The notes: generated by a model from the letters alone, not told the origin. DNA of 44,256 bases from Oscillospiraceae bacterium (GCA_016281125.1 JAEEIA010000096.1:1-44256); one strand, 5' to 3'. Counted from the first letter of the stretch, positions 1 through 11,138 are shown. Translations and numbers: made by a program.

Positions 1-1
1 A

Positions 2-2773
<2,772 letters not shown>

Positions 2774-2812
2774 TTAGGCAGGAATCCTGCCGCAGAAGAT
2801 CAGAAACCGGTA

Positions 2813-2842
2813 GGGGAGCAGCGCATTTTTACACTGCTCCCT
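2813..2842 (+). terminator. Hairpin between carB and greA
   Basis: GGGGAGCAG (2813-2821) pairs with CTGCTCCCT (2834-2842) around a 12-nt loop. The T-run after it is weak, so it may be a partial terminator or attenuator. A smaller hairpin, GGCAGG-AAT-CCTGCC, lies at 2777-2791 just after the carB stop. Confidence 0.45.
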
Positions 2843-2878
2843 CTCCGGATTTTATACAGCCGCTACGAGGAGGATTTT

Positions 2879-3394
2879 ATGGAACACGAATACAGAGAAA
2901 AAATGTCACAGCAGCATTATGATGCTGAACAGCAAAGACTTTCTTATCTGAAGGGTACCCGCCGTACCGAGGTCGCAGATGCACTTGCGGAAGCAAGAAG
3001 CCACGGTGACCTTTCCGAAAACGCCGAATACGACGAGGCGCGCAACGAGCAAGCCCGTCTGGAGGATGAAATCAAGAAGCTGGAATATACGCTGGAGCAT
3101 GCGGAGATCATCTCCACAATCTCGGCGGATACCGTCAGCACGGGTTCCGGTGTCATCCTCAGCAGAGCAGAGTTCAACGGTCAGCCGCAGAAGATTGAAA
3201 CGCTCCAGATCGTCGGCCGTTCCGAGGCGGATTACGAGCAGCATAAGATTTCCGATGACTCCCCGATCGGCAAGGCGGTTCTCGGCAAGCGTGTCGGTGA
3301 TACCTTTATCGTGGAGGCACCGGTCGGCATTATGACCTTTACTGTTCTGGAAATTTCCAGCACTGGCGTATTTGAAACGCATCCGGAGGGCTGA
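2879..3394 (+). CDS. greA: Transcription elongation factor GreA
   Basis: Binds the RNA polymerase secondary channel and stimulates cleavage of backtracked transcripts. The 171-residue product has the N-terminal coiled coil with the GreA pattern ARSHGDLSENAEYDEARNEQ (about residues 39-58), which carries the acidic tip residues, and a C-terminal FKBP-like domain (SPIGKAVLGKRVGDTFIVEAP). It is slightly longer than the usual ~158 residues because of an N-terminal extension. The ATG at 2879 follows GAGGAGG at 2867-2873. The stop is 2 bp before the lysS ATG, so the two genes are co-translated; greA-lysS is a common order in Bacillota. Confidence 0.95.
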   Translation: MEHEYREKMSQQHYDAEQQRLSYLKGTRRTEVADALAEARSHGDLSENAEYDEARNEQARLEDEIKKLEYTLEHAEIISTISADTVSTGSGVILSRAEFNGQPQKIETLQIVGRSEADYEQHKISDDSPIGKAVLGKRVGDTFIVEAPVGIMTFTVLEISSTGVFETHPEG

Positions 3395-3396
3395 GC

Positions 3397-4986
3397 ATGA
3401 GCGAACAGAATCTCAACGAACAGAATGTGCAGCAGCCTGCTGAGGACATTGACGCGCTGCGTCAGGTGCGCCTTGACAAGCTGAGCGAAATGCAGCAGGG
3501 CGGCAGCGATCCGTTTCAGATCACGAAGTTTGACGTAACGGCCAGCACCGCACAGTGCCGCAGCATGTATGAGGCAGCAGAGGCAAAGCTCCCGGCTGAC
3601 CTTGACGAGGAAGCCAGAAAGGCTGCCTATGAGGAAATCAACGCGCAGTTCACCGTGACTGTCGCCGGCAGAATCATGAGCTGGCGCAAGATGGGCAAGG
3701 CGAATTTCCTGGATCTGCGCGATAAGACCGGCCGCATTCAGGTCTATGTCCGCATGAACGACATCGGCGAGGAGGAGTTTGCAAACTTCCGCAAGTTCGG
3801 TGACATCGGTGACATCATGGGCGTGACCGGAACGCTGTTCCGCACCCGCACCGGTGAGCTCTCCGTCCATGCGACGAAGGTCACGATGCTGTCCAAGTCC
3901 TTGAAGCCGCTGCCGGAGAAGTTCCACGGCCTGACCGACCGCGATACCAGATACCGTCAGCGTTATGTGGACCTCATCATGAATGAGGATGTGCGCGACA
4001 CCTTTATCAAGCGCAGCAAGATCATCGCGGCAATCCGTTCCTGGCTGGACGGCCAGGGCTTCATCGAGGTCGAAACGCCGATGCTCGTTTCCAATGCGGG
4101 CGGTGCGGCTGCAAGACCGTTCGATACACACTATAACGCACTGGACGAGGACGTCAAGCTGCGTATTTCTCTGGAGCTGTATCTGAAGCGCCTGATCGTC
4201 GGCGGTCTGGAGCGCGTTTACGAAATCGGCCGCGTGTTCCGCAATGAGGGTGTTGATACGAAGCACAATCCGGAATTCACGCTCATGGAGCTGTACCAGG
4301 CCTATACCGATTATTACGGCATGATGGATCTGACGGAGAACATGTTCCGCCACATCGCACAGACCGTCTGCGGCACGACCTGCATCCCGTTCGGCACGGA
4401 CGAGAACGGCGAGGACATCATGATCGACCTCGGCAAGCCGTTCCGCCGTCTGACGATGATCGACGCGGTGAAGGAGTACACCGGCGTGGACTTCGATCAG
4501 ATTCCGGATACTGCCGCGGCAAAGAAGATCGCGGACGAAAAGGGCGTTCACTACGAAAAGCGCCATGAGAAGGGCGACATTCTCAATCTGTTCTTCGATG
4601 AGTTTGTTGAGGAGAAGCTGGTTCAGCCGACCTTCATCATGGATCATCCGGTGGAGATCTCTCCGCTGACGAAGCGCAAGCCGGATAAGCCGGACTATGT
4701 GGAGCGCTTTGAGCTGTATATCACCGCGCGTGAAATGTGCAATGCGTATTCCGAGCTGAATGATCCGATTGACCAGCGCAAGCGCTTTGAGGCGCAGGAG
4801 GCGCTGATTGCACAGGGCGACGAGGAAGCGAACCGCATTGACGAGGACTTCATGAATGCACTGGAGATCGGTATGCCCCCGACAGGCGGCATCGGCTTCG
4901 GCATTGACCGTCTGGTCATGCTGATGACAAACAGCCAGTCCATCCGCGACGTGATCCTGTTCCCGACGCTCAAATCTATTGAATAA
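3397..4986 (+). CDS. lysS: Lysyl-tRNA synthetase, class II
   Basis: Charges tRNA-Lys with lysine in the cytoplasm. The 529 residues start with a short acidic tail, then an OB-fold anticodon-binding domain (ITVAGRIMSWRKMGKANFLDLRD is the hallmark region, about residues 88-112) and the class II catalytic core: motif 2 RVYEIGRVFRNEG with HNPEFTLMELYQAY, and motif 3 GIGFGIDRLVMLMT near the C terminus. Length and all motifs are normal. Start ATG is 2 bp after the greA stop, with GGAGGG inside the greA end as ribosome-binding site. Confidence 0.97.
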   Translation: MSEQNLNEQNVQQPAEDIDALRQVRLDKLSEMQQGGSDPFQITKFDVTASTAQCRSMYEAAEAKLPADLDEEARKAAYEEINAQFTVTVAGRIMSWRKMGKANFLDLRDKTGRIQVYVRMNDIGEEEFANFRKFGDIGDIMGVTGTLFRTRTGELSVHATKVTMLSKSLKPLPEKFHGLTDRDTRYRQRYVDLIMNEDVRDTFIKRSKIIAAIRSWLDGQGFIEVETPMLVSNAGGAAARPFDTHYNALDEDVKLRISLELYLKRLIVGGLERVYEIGRVFRNEGVDTKHNPEFTLMELYQAYTDYYGMMDLTENMFRHIAQTVCGTTCIPFGTDENGEDIMIDLGKPFRRLTMIDAVKEYTGVDFDQIPDTAAAKKIADEKGVHYEKRHEKGDILNLFFDEFVEEKLVQPTFIMDHPVEISPLTKRKPDKPDYVERFELYITAREMCNAYSELNDPIDQRKRFEAQEALIAQGDEEANRIDEDFMNALEIGMPPTGGIGFGIDRLVMLMTNSQSIRDVILFPTLKSIE

Positions 4987-4994
4987 TCAGCTTG

Positions 4995-5022
4995 ACCGGC
5001 ATACCGGAAACGGTATGCCGGT
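4995..5022 (+). terminator. Perfect 12-bp hairpin after lysS
   Basis: ACCGGCATACCG (4995-5006), GAAA tetraloop (5007-5010), CGGTATGCCGGT (5011-5022). Very stable, but no T-run follows; either a weak terminator or an mRNA 3'-end stabiliser. Confidence 0.5.
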
Positions 5023-5035
5023 TCCGTCTGTCGAG

Positions 5036-5212
5036 AAAAGTATCGCTGCGCGATGATTTGTAATGAGGGCGCTGCCCCTCGACCCTGCAAGCCTTTGAAA
5101 AGGCTTGATCGAAACTTTTATTTTGGGATTCCAAAGGGACAGTGTCCCTTTGGCGGGAGTTTGAGGGCGGAGCCCTCATTTTTAATCCATCGGAGATACC
5201 TCTTTTCCGGTA
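5036..5212. repeat. Family A dispersed repeat, long copy
   Basis: An element of about 175 bp with imperfect inverted ends: GTATCGCTGCGCGATG on the left and CCATCGGAGATACC on the right. Inside are small palindromes: GAGGGCGCTGCCCCTC, AGCCTTTGAAAAGGCTT, CCAAAGGGACAGTGTCCCTTTGG and GAGGGCGGAGCCCTC. The block from GGGCGCTGCCCCTCGACC to CGAAACTTTTAT recurs almost unchanged at 24516-24572. There is no transposase or open frame of note. Together with the promoter at 5250 it fills the lysS-marR gap. Confidence 0.75.
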
Positions 5213-5249
5213 TACCAGTTTCTTTGCCGCTTTCGACAAATAATCACTT

Positions 5250-5278
5250 GACATTTTGGCAGAAATGCTGTATAATGT
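5250..5278 (+). promoter_or_regulatory. Promoter of the marR-ABC operon
   Basis: TTGACA at 5250-5255, 17-bp spacer, TATAAT at 5273-5278: perfect consensus for the housekeeping sigma factor. Confidence 0.85.
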
Positions 5279-5289
5279 TTCATTGTGAA

Positions 5290-5307
5290 CAGTTCATTTC
5301 CGAACTG
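5290..5307. promoter_or_regulatory. Probable MarR operator
   Basis: CAGTTCATTTCCGAACTG: a 6-bp inverted repeat with 6-bp spacer, about 12 bp after the -10 box, over the expected transcription start. Its position suggests autorepression by the MarR protein encoded just downstream; the site itself is inferred. Confidence 0.55.
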
Positions 5308-5339
5308 ACTGAAACCGCAGGAAGGGAGGCAGATCACAC

Positions 5340-5768
5340 TTGGAATGTGATACCATGCTTGCACTCCGGATGCTCAATGTCAGCATCCGCAGGCGGATTG
5401 ACAGCTCGCAGATCAAACAGGAGCTGGATCATCTGACCGGCCCGAACAGCTGGGTGCTTGGTTATCTGGCGGATCATGAGGGCGAGGACATCTATCAGCG
5501 GGATCTGGAAAAGGATCTCTGCATCTGCCGTTCGGCCGTATCCAAAATGGTCGCAGACCTGGAAAAGAACGGTCTGGTCGAGCGCGGACGCGTTGCCGGA
5601 GATGACCGGCTGAAACGCCTTGTTCTGACGGAGCGCGGCCGGAAATACACCGAACGGATCCGTGCTGACAACCGGCAGCTGGAGCAGCAGCTTGTCAGCG
5701 GCTTTTCCGAGGCGGAGCTCGCCGCGCTGCACGGCTATCTGAAAAGAATGCAGGACAATCTTACATAA
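5340..5768 (+). CDS. MarR-family transcriptional regulator
   Basis: A 142-residue winged-helix regulator. Visible: the dimerisation helix (SQIKQELDHLTGPNSWVLGYL), a recognition region IYQRDLEKDLCICRSAVSK, the wing DDRLKRLVLTERGRK, and a C-terminal helix. The MarR pattern 'DRR/K..LT..G' is clear. A TTG start at 5340 is preferred: AAGGGAGG at 5322-5329 is 10 nt before it, while the first ATG (5355) would be 25 nt away. It is the first gene of an operon with two ABC half-transporters, and an inverted repeat overlaps its own promoter, so it probably represses the exporter until a ligand (drug or metabolite) binds. Confidence 0.88.
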   Translation: MECDTMLALRMLNVSIRRRIDSSQIKQELDHLTGPNSWVLGYLADHEGEDIYQRDLEKDLCICRSAVSKMVADLEKNGLVERGRVAGDDRLKRLVLTERGRKYTERIRADNRQLEQQLVSGFSEAELAALHGYLKRMQDNLT

Positions 5769-5792
5769 TACCGAAAGGAGTACAAACAGCAT

Positions 5793-7538
5793 ATGTTCCG
5801 AACCGTTCAGCGCTGTCTGCGGGAATACCGGCGGCCGACGATCATCACCATTCTGTTCATGACCGGTGAAGCGATCATCGAGGCGGTGATCCCGTTTATC
5901 ACAGCGCGTCTTGTAGACAATATCAACAGCGGCATTGAGATGCCGGTGCTGCTCAGAACCGGTCTGCTGCTGCTTCTGCTGACGCTGATTTCGCTGTTCT
6001 TCGGCGGTTCTGCGGGCTTTACCAGTGCAAGGGCGGCGTCCGGCTTTGCAAAGAATGTCCGGCACGACATTTTTGAGAAGGTGCAGACCTTTGCGTTCAG
6101 CAACATCGACAAATTTTCGACGTCCTCGCTCGTCACCCGACTGACGACGGACATCAACAATGTGCAGATGGCCTTTATGATGCTGATCCGCATCGCCGTC
6201 CGCGCCCCGCTGATGCTGCTGTTCTCGATCATCATGGCGTTCATCATGGGCGGCAAGCTCGCAATGACCTTTGTGGTCGTGATTCCCGTGCTGGTGTTCG
6301 GCCTGCTGATGATCGGAAAGCATGCGCTGCCTGCTTTCCGCAGCGTGTTCAAGAAATACGACAAGCTGAATGAATCCATCGAGGAAAACGTCCGCGGAAT
6401 GCGCGTGGTCAAGGGCTTCTCCCGTGAGGAATACGAAAAACAGAAGTTCCGCACCGCCGCGGAGGATATCTGCAAGGACTTCACCAAAGCGGAGCGCATC
6501 GTAGCGCTGAACGCCCCGATCATGCAGCTCTGCCTGTATTTCAACATGGCGTTTATCCTGCTGGTCGGCTCCAAGCTGATCATCACCGGCACCGGAAACG
6601 GCATCAACGTCGGTGAGATGTCCAGCATGCTGACCTACGGCTTCCAGATCCTGATCAACCTGATGATGCTTTCCATGATCTACGTCATGCTGACGATGTC
6701 GGCGGAGTCGATCAAGCGAATCTCCGAAGTGCTGTGCGAAACAACCGATATTCACAACCCGGAAAACGCCTGCATCGATGTCCTGGACGGCAGCATCACC
6801 TTTGAAAATGTCAGCTTCAAGTATTCGCAGAAGGCCAGAAGATTTGCACTCAGTGACATTGACCTGACGATTCCGTCCGGTGCAACGGTCGGCGTGATCG
6901 GCGGTACGGGCTCCAGCAAATCGACGCTCGTGCAGCTGATTCCGCGGCTCTATGACGTCACGGAGGGCACGGTGAAGGTCGGCGGCATCGACGTCCGCGA
7001 ATATGACCTGCACACGCTGCGCGACAGCGTTGCGATGGTGCTGCAAAAGAACGTGCTGTTTTCCGGCACGATCAAGGACAATCTCCGCTGGGGCAACCCG
7101 GATGCGACCGACGAGGAAATGATCGAAGCGTGCAAGCTGGCGCAGGCGCATGACTTTGTCACGGCGTTCCCGGACGGCTATGATACGATGATCGAGCAGG
7201 GCGGCTCCAATGTGTCCGGCGGCCAGAAGCAGCGCCTCTGCATTGCGCGCGCGCTGCTGAAAAAGCCGAAGATCCTGATTCTGGATGACTCCACCAGCGC
7301 GGTCGATACCAAGACCGACGCGCAGATCCGCAGGGGCTTCCGCGAATTTATCCCGGATACCACCAAGATCATCATTGCACAGCGCATCGCATCCGTGCAG
7401 GATGCGGACATCATTCTGGTGATGGACAACGGAAAAATCGCTGCGTCCGGCACGCATGACGAGCTTTTGCAGACCAGCGACATCTACCGCGAGGTCTACG
7501 AGCAGCAGACGAACGGGGGTGACAGCGATGCCGCGTAA
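5793..7538 (+). CDS. ABC exporter half-transporter, degenerate-site subunit
   Basis: A 581-residue half-transporter: an ABC transmembrane type 1 domain (6 helices, about residues 15-310) and a nucleotide-binding domain (about 340-575). Walker A is GGTGSSKST and the signature is NVSGGQ. Walker B is ILILDD, with Asp in place of the catalytic Glu, and the switch residue is Gln (IIIAQR) instead of His. Those two changes mark the degenerate ATP site of heterodimeric exporters such as TM287/288 and BmrCD (family knowledge). The partner is the next gene, whose start overlaps this stop by 11 bp. Likely exports a drug, peptide or lipid, under control of the upstream MarR protein. AAAGGAG lies 12 nt before the ATG. 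Confidence 0.93.
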   Translation: MFRTVQRCLREYRRPTIITILFMTGEAIIEAVIPFITARLVDNINSGIEMPVLLRTGLLLLLLTLISLFFGGSAGFTSARAASGFAKNVRHDIFEKVQTFAFSNIDKFSTSSLVTRLTTDINNVQMAFMMLIRIAVRAPLMLLFSIIMAFIMGGKLAMTFVVVIPVLVFGLLMIGKHALPAFRSVFKKYDKLNESIEENVRGMRVVKGFSREEYEKQKFRTAAEDICKDFTKAERIVALNAPIMQLCLYFNMAFILLVGSKLIITGTGNGINVGEMSSMLTYGFQILINLMMLSMIYVMLTMSAESIKRISEVLCETTDIHNPENACIDVLDGSITFENVSFKYSQKARRFALSDIDLTIPSGATVGVIGGTGSSKSTLVQLIPRLYDVTEGTVKVGGIDVREYDLHTLRDSVAMVLQKNVLFSGTIKDNLRWGNPDATDEEMIEACKLAQAHDFVTAFPDGYDTMIEQGGSNVSGGQKQRLCIARALLKKPKILILDDSTSAVDTKTDAQIRRGFREFIPDTTKIIIAQRIASVQDADIILVMDNGKIAASGTHDELLQTSDIYREVYEQQTNGGDSDAA

Positions 7539-9453
7539 TACGAAAGGCTACGGCGCACCGAGAAAGCCGGGCGAGGCAGCAAAGTCGCTGGGGCGCATTG
7601 TGAAGATGCTGCGCGGATTCTATCCGAAGCTGTTCCCGATCACGATTGTCTGCATTCTGTTTTCCTCTGCAACGTCGTCGATTCCGGCGGTTTTTATGCA
7701 GAAGGTTATCACCGATATTGCAACCTATTCCGAATCCGGTGACTGGGCAGCCGCAAAGGCGGTCATCGTCCCGAAGGTCGCCTTCCTGATCGTGCTGTAT
7801 GTGCTGGCGCTGATTTCCATGACGCTCTGGCAGCAGCTTGTCGCAATCATGACGCAGGGCTACCTCAACAAGATGCGCTGCACGCTGTTCGACAGTATGC
7901 AGAATCTGCCGATCCGCTATTTTGACACGCATCAGCACGGCGATATCATGAGCCATTATACCAATGATATTGACGCGCTCCGGCAAATGCTTTCGCAGGC
8001 GCTGCCCTCTCTGGTGCAGGCGGGCTCCATCGTGGTGTTCGTGTTCGGCATCATGCTGTTTTACAGCTTCTGGCTAACGCTGATTGTCGTGGCCGGCATT
8101 ATGCTGATGATGTTTGTTTCCAAAACCATCGGCGGCGGCTCTGCGAAATACTTCATCCGGCAGCAGCAGGCTGTCGGCAGAACCGAGGGCTTCGTGCAGG
8201 AAATGATGACCGGCCAGAAGGTCGTGCAGGTGTTCTGTCACGAGGAGCAGAGCCAGAAGGACTTTAACGAGATCAACGAGGCGCTCTGCGAGGACAGCTA
8301 CCGCGCCCATGCCTATGCAAATGCACTGGCGCCGATCATTCTGAATATCGGCAACTTGCTCTATGTCACACTGGCGACGGTCGGCGGTGCGCTGGTCGTC
8401 ATCGGCGTAAAGAACTTTTCGTTCTCCGGACTGCCGCTCGGCGTTTCCATTCTGGTTCCGTTCCTGAATATGGCAAAGCAGTTCACCGGAAATCTCAATC
8501 AGGTGACGCAGCAGATCAATGCGATTGTCATGGCAGTTGCCGGTGCGGAGCGCATTTTCACGCTTATGGATCAGGAACCGGAGGCCGACAACGGCTATGT
8601 CACAATGGTCAATGTCACGGAGAATGCAGACGGCAGCATCTCAGAGGCGGATACGATCACGCACAAATGGGCATGGAAGCACCCGCATTCCGCAGACGGC
8701 TCGATCACCTATACACCGCTTCAGGGCGATGTGACGCTGGACAGCGTAGACTTTGCCTATGAGGAGGGCAAGCCGGTGCTGCATGACGTTTCGGTCTTTG
8801 CCAAGCCCGGCCAGAAGGTCGCGTTTGTCGGTGCGACCGGCGCGGGCAAGACCACGATCACGAATCTGATCAACCGCTTTTATGACATCGCGGACGGCAA
8901 AATCCGCTATGACGGCATCAATATCAACAAGATCAAAAAATCCGATCTCCGCCGCTCGCTCGGCATCGTTTTGCAGGAAACCAATCTGTTCACCGGCTCT
9001 GTCATGGACAATATCCGCTACGGCAGACTGGATGCGACCGATGAGGAATGCATCGCGGCAGCGAAGCTCGCGGGCGCGGATGACTTCATCACCCGTCTGC
9101 CGGAGGGCTATGACACGATGCTCAGCGGCAACGGCGCGAACCTTTCGCAGGGACAGCGCCAGCTGATTGCGATTGCCCGCGCGGCCGTCGCGGATCCGCC
9201 GGTAATGATTCTGGACGAGGCAACCTCGTCGATCGACACGCGTACCGAAGCGATTGTTCAGCGCGGCATGGATGCGCTGATGAAGGGCAGAACGGTCTTT
9301 GTGATCGCACACCGCCTTTCGACCGTCCGCAATGCGGATGTCATCATGGTGCTGGATCACGGCCGGATCATCGAGCGCGGTGACCACGCCTCGCTGCTGG
9401 AAAAGAAGGGCACCTATTATCAGCTTTATACCGGCGCATTTGAGCTGGACTGA
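7528..9453 (+). CDS. ABC exporter half-transporter, catalytic subunit
   Basis: A 641-residue partner of the preceding gene. It has six transmembrane helices (about 30-330), a linker insertion rich in Asp, Glu and Ser (about 355-400) typical of the YheH/YfiC-type partner, and a nucleotide-binding domain with Walker A GATGAGKTT, Walker B VMILDEATSS (catalytic Glu present) and switch His in FVIAHRLST. Its signature is NLSQGQ rather than LSGGQ. That variant pairs with the degenerate Walker motifs of the first subunit, so one ATP site works and one is impaired. The ATG at 7528 follows GGGGGTG; an upstream in-frame GTG/ATG at 7456 lies well inside the first gene and is rejected. Confidence 0.93.
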   Translation: MPRNTKGYGAPRKPGEAAKSLGRIVKMLRGFYPKLFPITIVCILFSSATSSIPAVFMQKVITDIATYSESGDWAAAKAVIVPKVAFLIVLYVLALISMTLWQQLVAIMTQGYLNKMRCTLFDSMQNLPIRYFDTHQHGDIMSHYTNDIDALRQMLSQALPSLVQAGSIVVFVFGIMLFYSFWLTLIVVAGIMLMMFVSKTIGGGSAKYFIRQQQAVGRTEGFVQEMMTGQKVVQVFCHEEQSQKDFNEINEALCEDSYRAHAYANALAPIILNIGNLLYVTLATVGGALVVIGVKNFSFSGLPLGVSILVPFLNMAKQFTGNLNQVTQQINAIVMAVAGAERIFTLMDQEPEADNGYVTMVNVTENADGSISEADTITHKWAWKHPHSADGSITYTPLQGDVTLDSVDFAYEEGKPVLHDVSVFAKPGQKVAFVGATGAGKTTITNLINRFYDIADGKIRYDGININKIKKSDLRRSLGIVLQETNLFTGSVMDNIRYGRLDATDEECIAAAKLAGADDFITRLPEGYDTMLSGNGANLSQGQRQLIAIARAAVADPPVMILDEATSSIDTRTEAIVQRGMDALMKGRTVFVIAHRLSTVRNADVIMVLDHGRIIERGDHASLLEKKGTYYQLYTGAFELD

Positions 9454-9466
9454 CGGAGGAAAGAAT

Positions 9467-9982
9467 ATGCTGGAAAAACTGCTGCAATTTGCTCTGAAGC
9501 TGCTGCCGAAGCCGCTGAAGAATCTCTGGGACAAATACGAGAACATCTGGCGCTACTGCTATTACGGCCTGTGGACGACCGTCATTTCCTATGCGTCAAA
9601 GCTGATCGGACAATGGCTGTTCGGGCTGGCGGGCTATACGATGAAGCAGACCGTCCCGAACGTCCTCAACACGACGATTTCGTGGATCATCGCAGCGACG
9701 TTCGCGTTCTTTGTCAACAAAAAGTACGTGTTCATGAGCAAGACGACAGAGCGCTCTGAGCTGCTGCATGAGATCTATACGTTCTACGGCGCGCGTTTTG
9801 TGTCGTTCTTTATGGAGGTTGGCCTCATGTGGGTAACGACGGTCGCGCTGAAATGGAACTATGCGCTGATGGCGTTCCTGGTGCAGTTCCTGATCGTCGC
9901 GCTGAATTATGTATTCAGCAAGGTTGTGGTGTTCCGCAAAAAAGAGGATGCACCGGAGCAGGCAGAGAAAAAAGCGGAATAA
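9467..9982 (+). CDS. GtrA-like membrane protein
   Basis: 171 residues with four predicted membrane segments (about 30-50, 65-88, 103-125, 131-152) and the GtrA/DPMS3 pattern RYCYYGLWTTVISY ... NTTISWIIAATFAFFVNKKYVF. Members usually help move polyprenyl-linked sugars or are linked to cell-surface polysaccharide synthesis. The start at ATG 9467 follows GGAGGA at 9455-9460, 13 bp after the ABC stop, so it is the last gene of the marR-ABC operon. The C-terminal tail is highly charged. Why a GtrA protein travels with an exporter is not clear; cell-envelope stress is one option. Confidence 0.85.
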   Translation: MLEKLLQFALKLLPKPLKNLWDKYENIWRYCYYGLWTTVISYASKLIGQWLFGLAGYTMKQTVPNVLNTTISWIIAATFAFFVNKKYVFMSKTTERSELLHEIYTFYGARFVSFFMEVGLMWVTTVALKWNYALMAFLVQFLIVALNYVFSKVVVFRKKEDAPEQAEKKAE

Positions 9983-9985
9983 TGT

Positions 9986-10025
9986 AAAAAAAGAGAACAC
10001 GCAGCGATGCCTGTTCTCTTTTTTT
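9986..10025 (+). terminator. Strong intrinsic terminator of the ABC operon
   Basis: AAAAAAAGAGAACA (9986-9999) pairs perfectly with TGTTCTCTTTTTTT (10012-10025), 12-nt loop; the A/T flanks allow termination in both directions. Confidence 0.93.
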
Positions 10026-10039
10026 CGTCCCGCATCCCC

Positions 10040-10068
10040 TTGACTTTTTCCGCCATATCGTCTATAAT
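10040..10068 (+). promoter_or_regulatory. Promoter of the YbjN-like gene pair
   Basis: TTGACT at 10040-10045, 17-bp spacer, TATAAT at 10063-10068; 28 nt before the ribosome-binding site AAGGAGGG. Confidence 0.82.
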
Positions 10069-10095
10069 AAGAGAAACACAGCAAGGAGGGATCTT

Positions 10096-10515
10096 ATGGT
10101 CTATCAGGCAACACAGGCAATTTACGATGCACTGAAAGCGCATGATCTGGAATGCGGGATTGAAGCCCGTGACGAATTCAGCGCCGTGCATGTCGGCATC
10201 AATACTGAGAAAGCATCCTTTGAAGTGCGGTTTATTTCCCGTTCTGAGGAAAATGACGTCGCACTTCGGGTTTTTAATCTGCTGAAATTCCCCGAGGATC
10301 GCATCGAGAGTATGCTGATTGCAGTAAACCGCTGCAACTTCCGTTTCCGTTTTATGTGCTTCTGCGTCGATACGAGGAATAACAGTATTGACGTTTCCTA
10401 TGATTTCACAGCTGCAACCGATGACATCGGCGAGGCGGCTTACGAGCTGCTGATGCGCAGCGCCGGAATCATTGACGACTGCTATCCGGAGCTTATGAAA
10501 GAGATTTCCGGCTGA
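10096..10515 (+). CDS. YbjN-domain protein, first copy
   Basis: A 139-residue soluble protein with the alpha-beta layout of the YbjN / type III secretion chaperone-like fold: an N-terminal helix (YQATQAIYDALKAHDLEC), central strands (FEVRFISRSEENDVALRVF), a conserved N..CNFRFRFMCFCVD strand pair, and a C-terminal helix ending CYPELMKEI. The function of Gram-positive YbjN proteins is unknown; some Gram-negative ones affect motility and stress. ATG 10096 follows AAGGAGGG. The next gene is a diverged paralogue starting 16 bp after this stop. Confidence 0.7.
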   Translation: MVYQATQAIYDALKAHDLECGIEARDEFSAVHVGINTEKASFEVRFISRSEENDVALRVFNLLKFPEDRIESMLIAVNRCNFRFRFMCFCVDTRNNSIDVSYDFTAATDDIGEAAYELLMRSAGIIDDCYPELMKEISG

Positions 10516-10531
10516 GAAAGGAGTGGATCTG

Positions 10532-11002
10532 ATGTTTGCTGCAACAGCAGAGATCGCTGATAAATTTACAGAAGAAAATATTATTTTCCGTGTCGTGGAA
10601 TCGGAGGACAACTGCCGCATCATTGCGGACGCGATTGTGGATTACGCCGCATTTGCCGTACATTTCATCTCGTCGGATGATTCCAACGATGTTTCCGTGC
10701 GGATTCCGCATTATGTCCGCTTCAAGGATGCGGAGCGCCGGGATGTGCTCCGTGTTGCGAACGAGATGAACAACAAGTACCGTTATGCGAAGTTTTCCGT
10801 CAATGACGAGGCCGGTGCCGTGACCATCGAGTACGATTTCCCGGAAAACGATGACGGCATCGCAGAAGGCGCAGTTGAGATTTTCCACCGCCTGCTCCAG
10901 ATTGCGGAGGATGCTTACCCGGCCTTTATGAAGGCGATCTGGGGAAAGACGCACGAGGATCCGGATCTCGGAAAGATCGTGTTCCACGATTTCGAGGTCT
11001 GA
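10532..11002 (+). CDS. YbjN-domain protein, second copy
   Basis: 156 residues, same fold as its neighbour: EENIIFRVVESEDNCRIIADAIVDYAA region, FAVHFISSDDSNDVSVRI matching FEVRFISRSEENDVALRV in the first copy, then VANEMNNKYRYAKFSVNDE and a terminal helix AEDAYPAFMKAIWG. It has an extra 15-residue tail. The ATG at 10532 is 8 nt after AAAGGAG (10517-10523); a GTG at 10523 overlaps that site and is rejected. Tandem duplication within one operon suggests a hetero-oligomer or specialised copies. The function is unknown. Confidence 0.68.
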   Translation: MFAATAEIADKFTEENIIFRVVESEDNCRIIADAIVDYAAFAVHFISSDDSNDVSVRIPHYVRFKDAERRDVLRVANEMNNKYRYAKFSVNDEAGAVTIEYDFPENDDGIAEGAVEIFHRLLQIAEDAYPAFMKAIWGKTHEDPDLGKIVFHDFEV

Positions 11003-11011
11003 GCAGAACGA

Positions 11012-11096
11012 AAAGCGGTATCTCCGATGGATTTATAATGGGGCTTTGCCCCAAACCCCACCAAAGGGACTTGTCCCTTTGGAATCCCGCAATAAA
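11012..11096. repeat. Family A dispersed repeat, short copy
   Basis: Begins with GGTATCTCCGATGGATTTA, then GGGGCTTTGCCCC and CCAAAGGGACTTGTCCCTTTGG. The ends and palindromes match the element at 5036-5212 on the opposite strand. Confidence 0.7.
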
Positions 11097-11104
11097 AATA
11101 AAAT

Positions 11105-11138
11105 AGGTGCTGACTCAAACGGTCGGCGCTTATTTTTC
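11105..11138 (+). terminator. Terminator of the YbjN operon
   Basis: GTGCTGAC (11107-11114) pairs with GTCGGCGC (11122-11129) with G-T wobbles, followed by TTATTTTT. From here to 11290 I see no gene; a fragment of a family A repeat (GCGCAGCGATACCT) lies at 11264-11277. Confidence 0.65.

Noticed and set aside
3232-4647. 471-codon open frame on the minus strand
   Set aside because: Antisense to lysS, whose class II motifs are complete.
5334-7457. 707-codon open frame on the minus strand
   Set aside because: It mirrors the marR and ABC genes exactly; the translation is His/Arg/Asp-rich without a family, typical of antisense frames in GC-rich codons.
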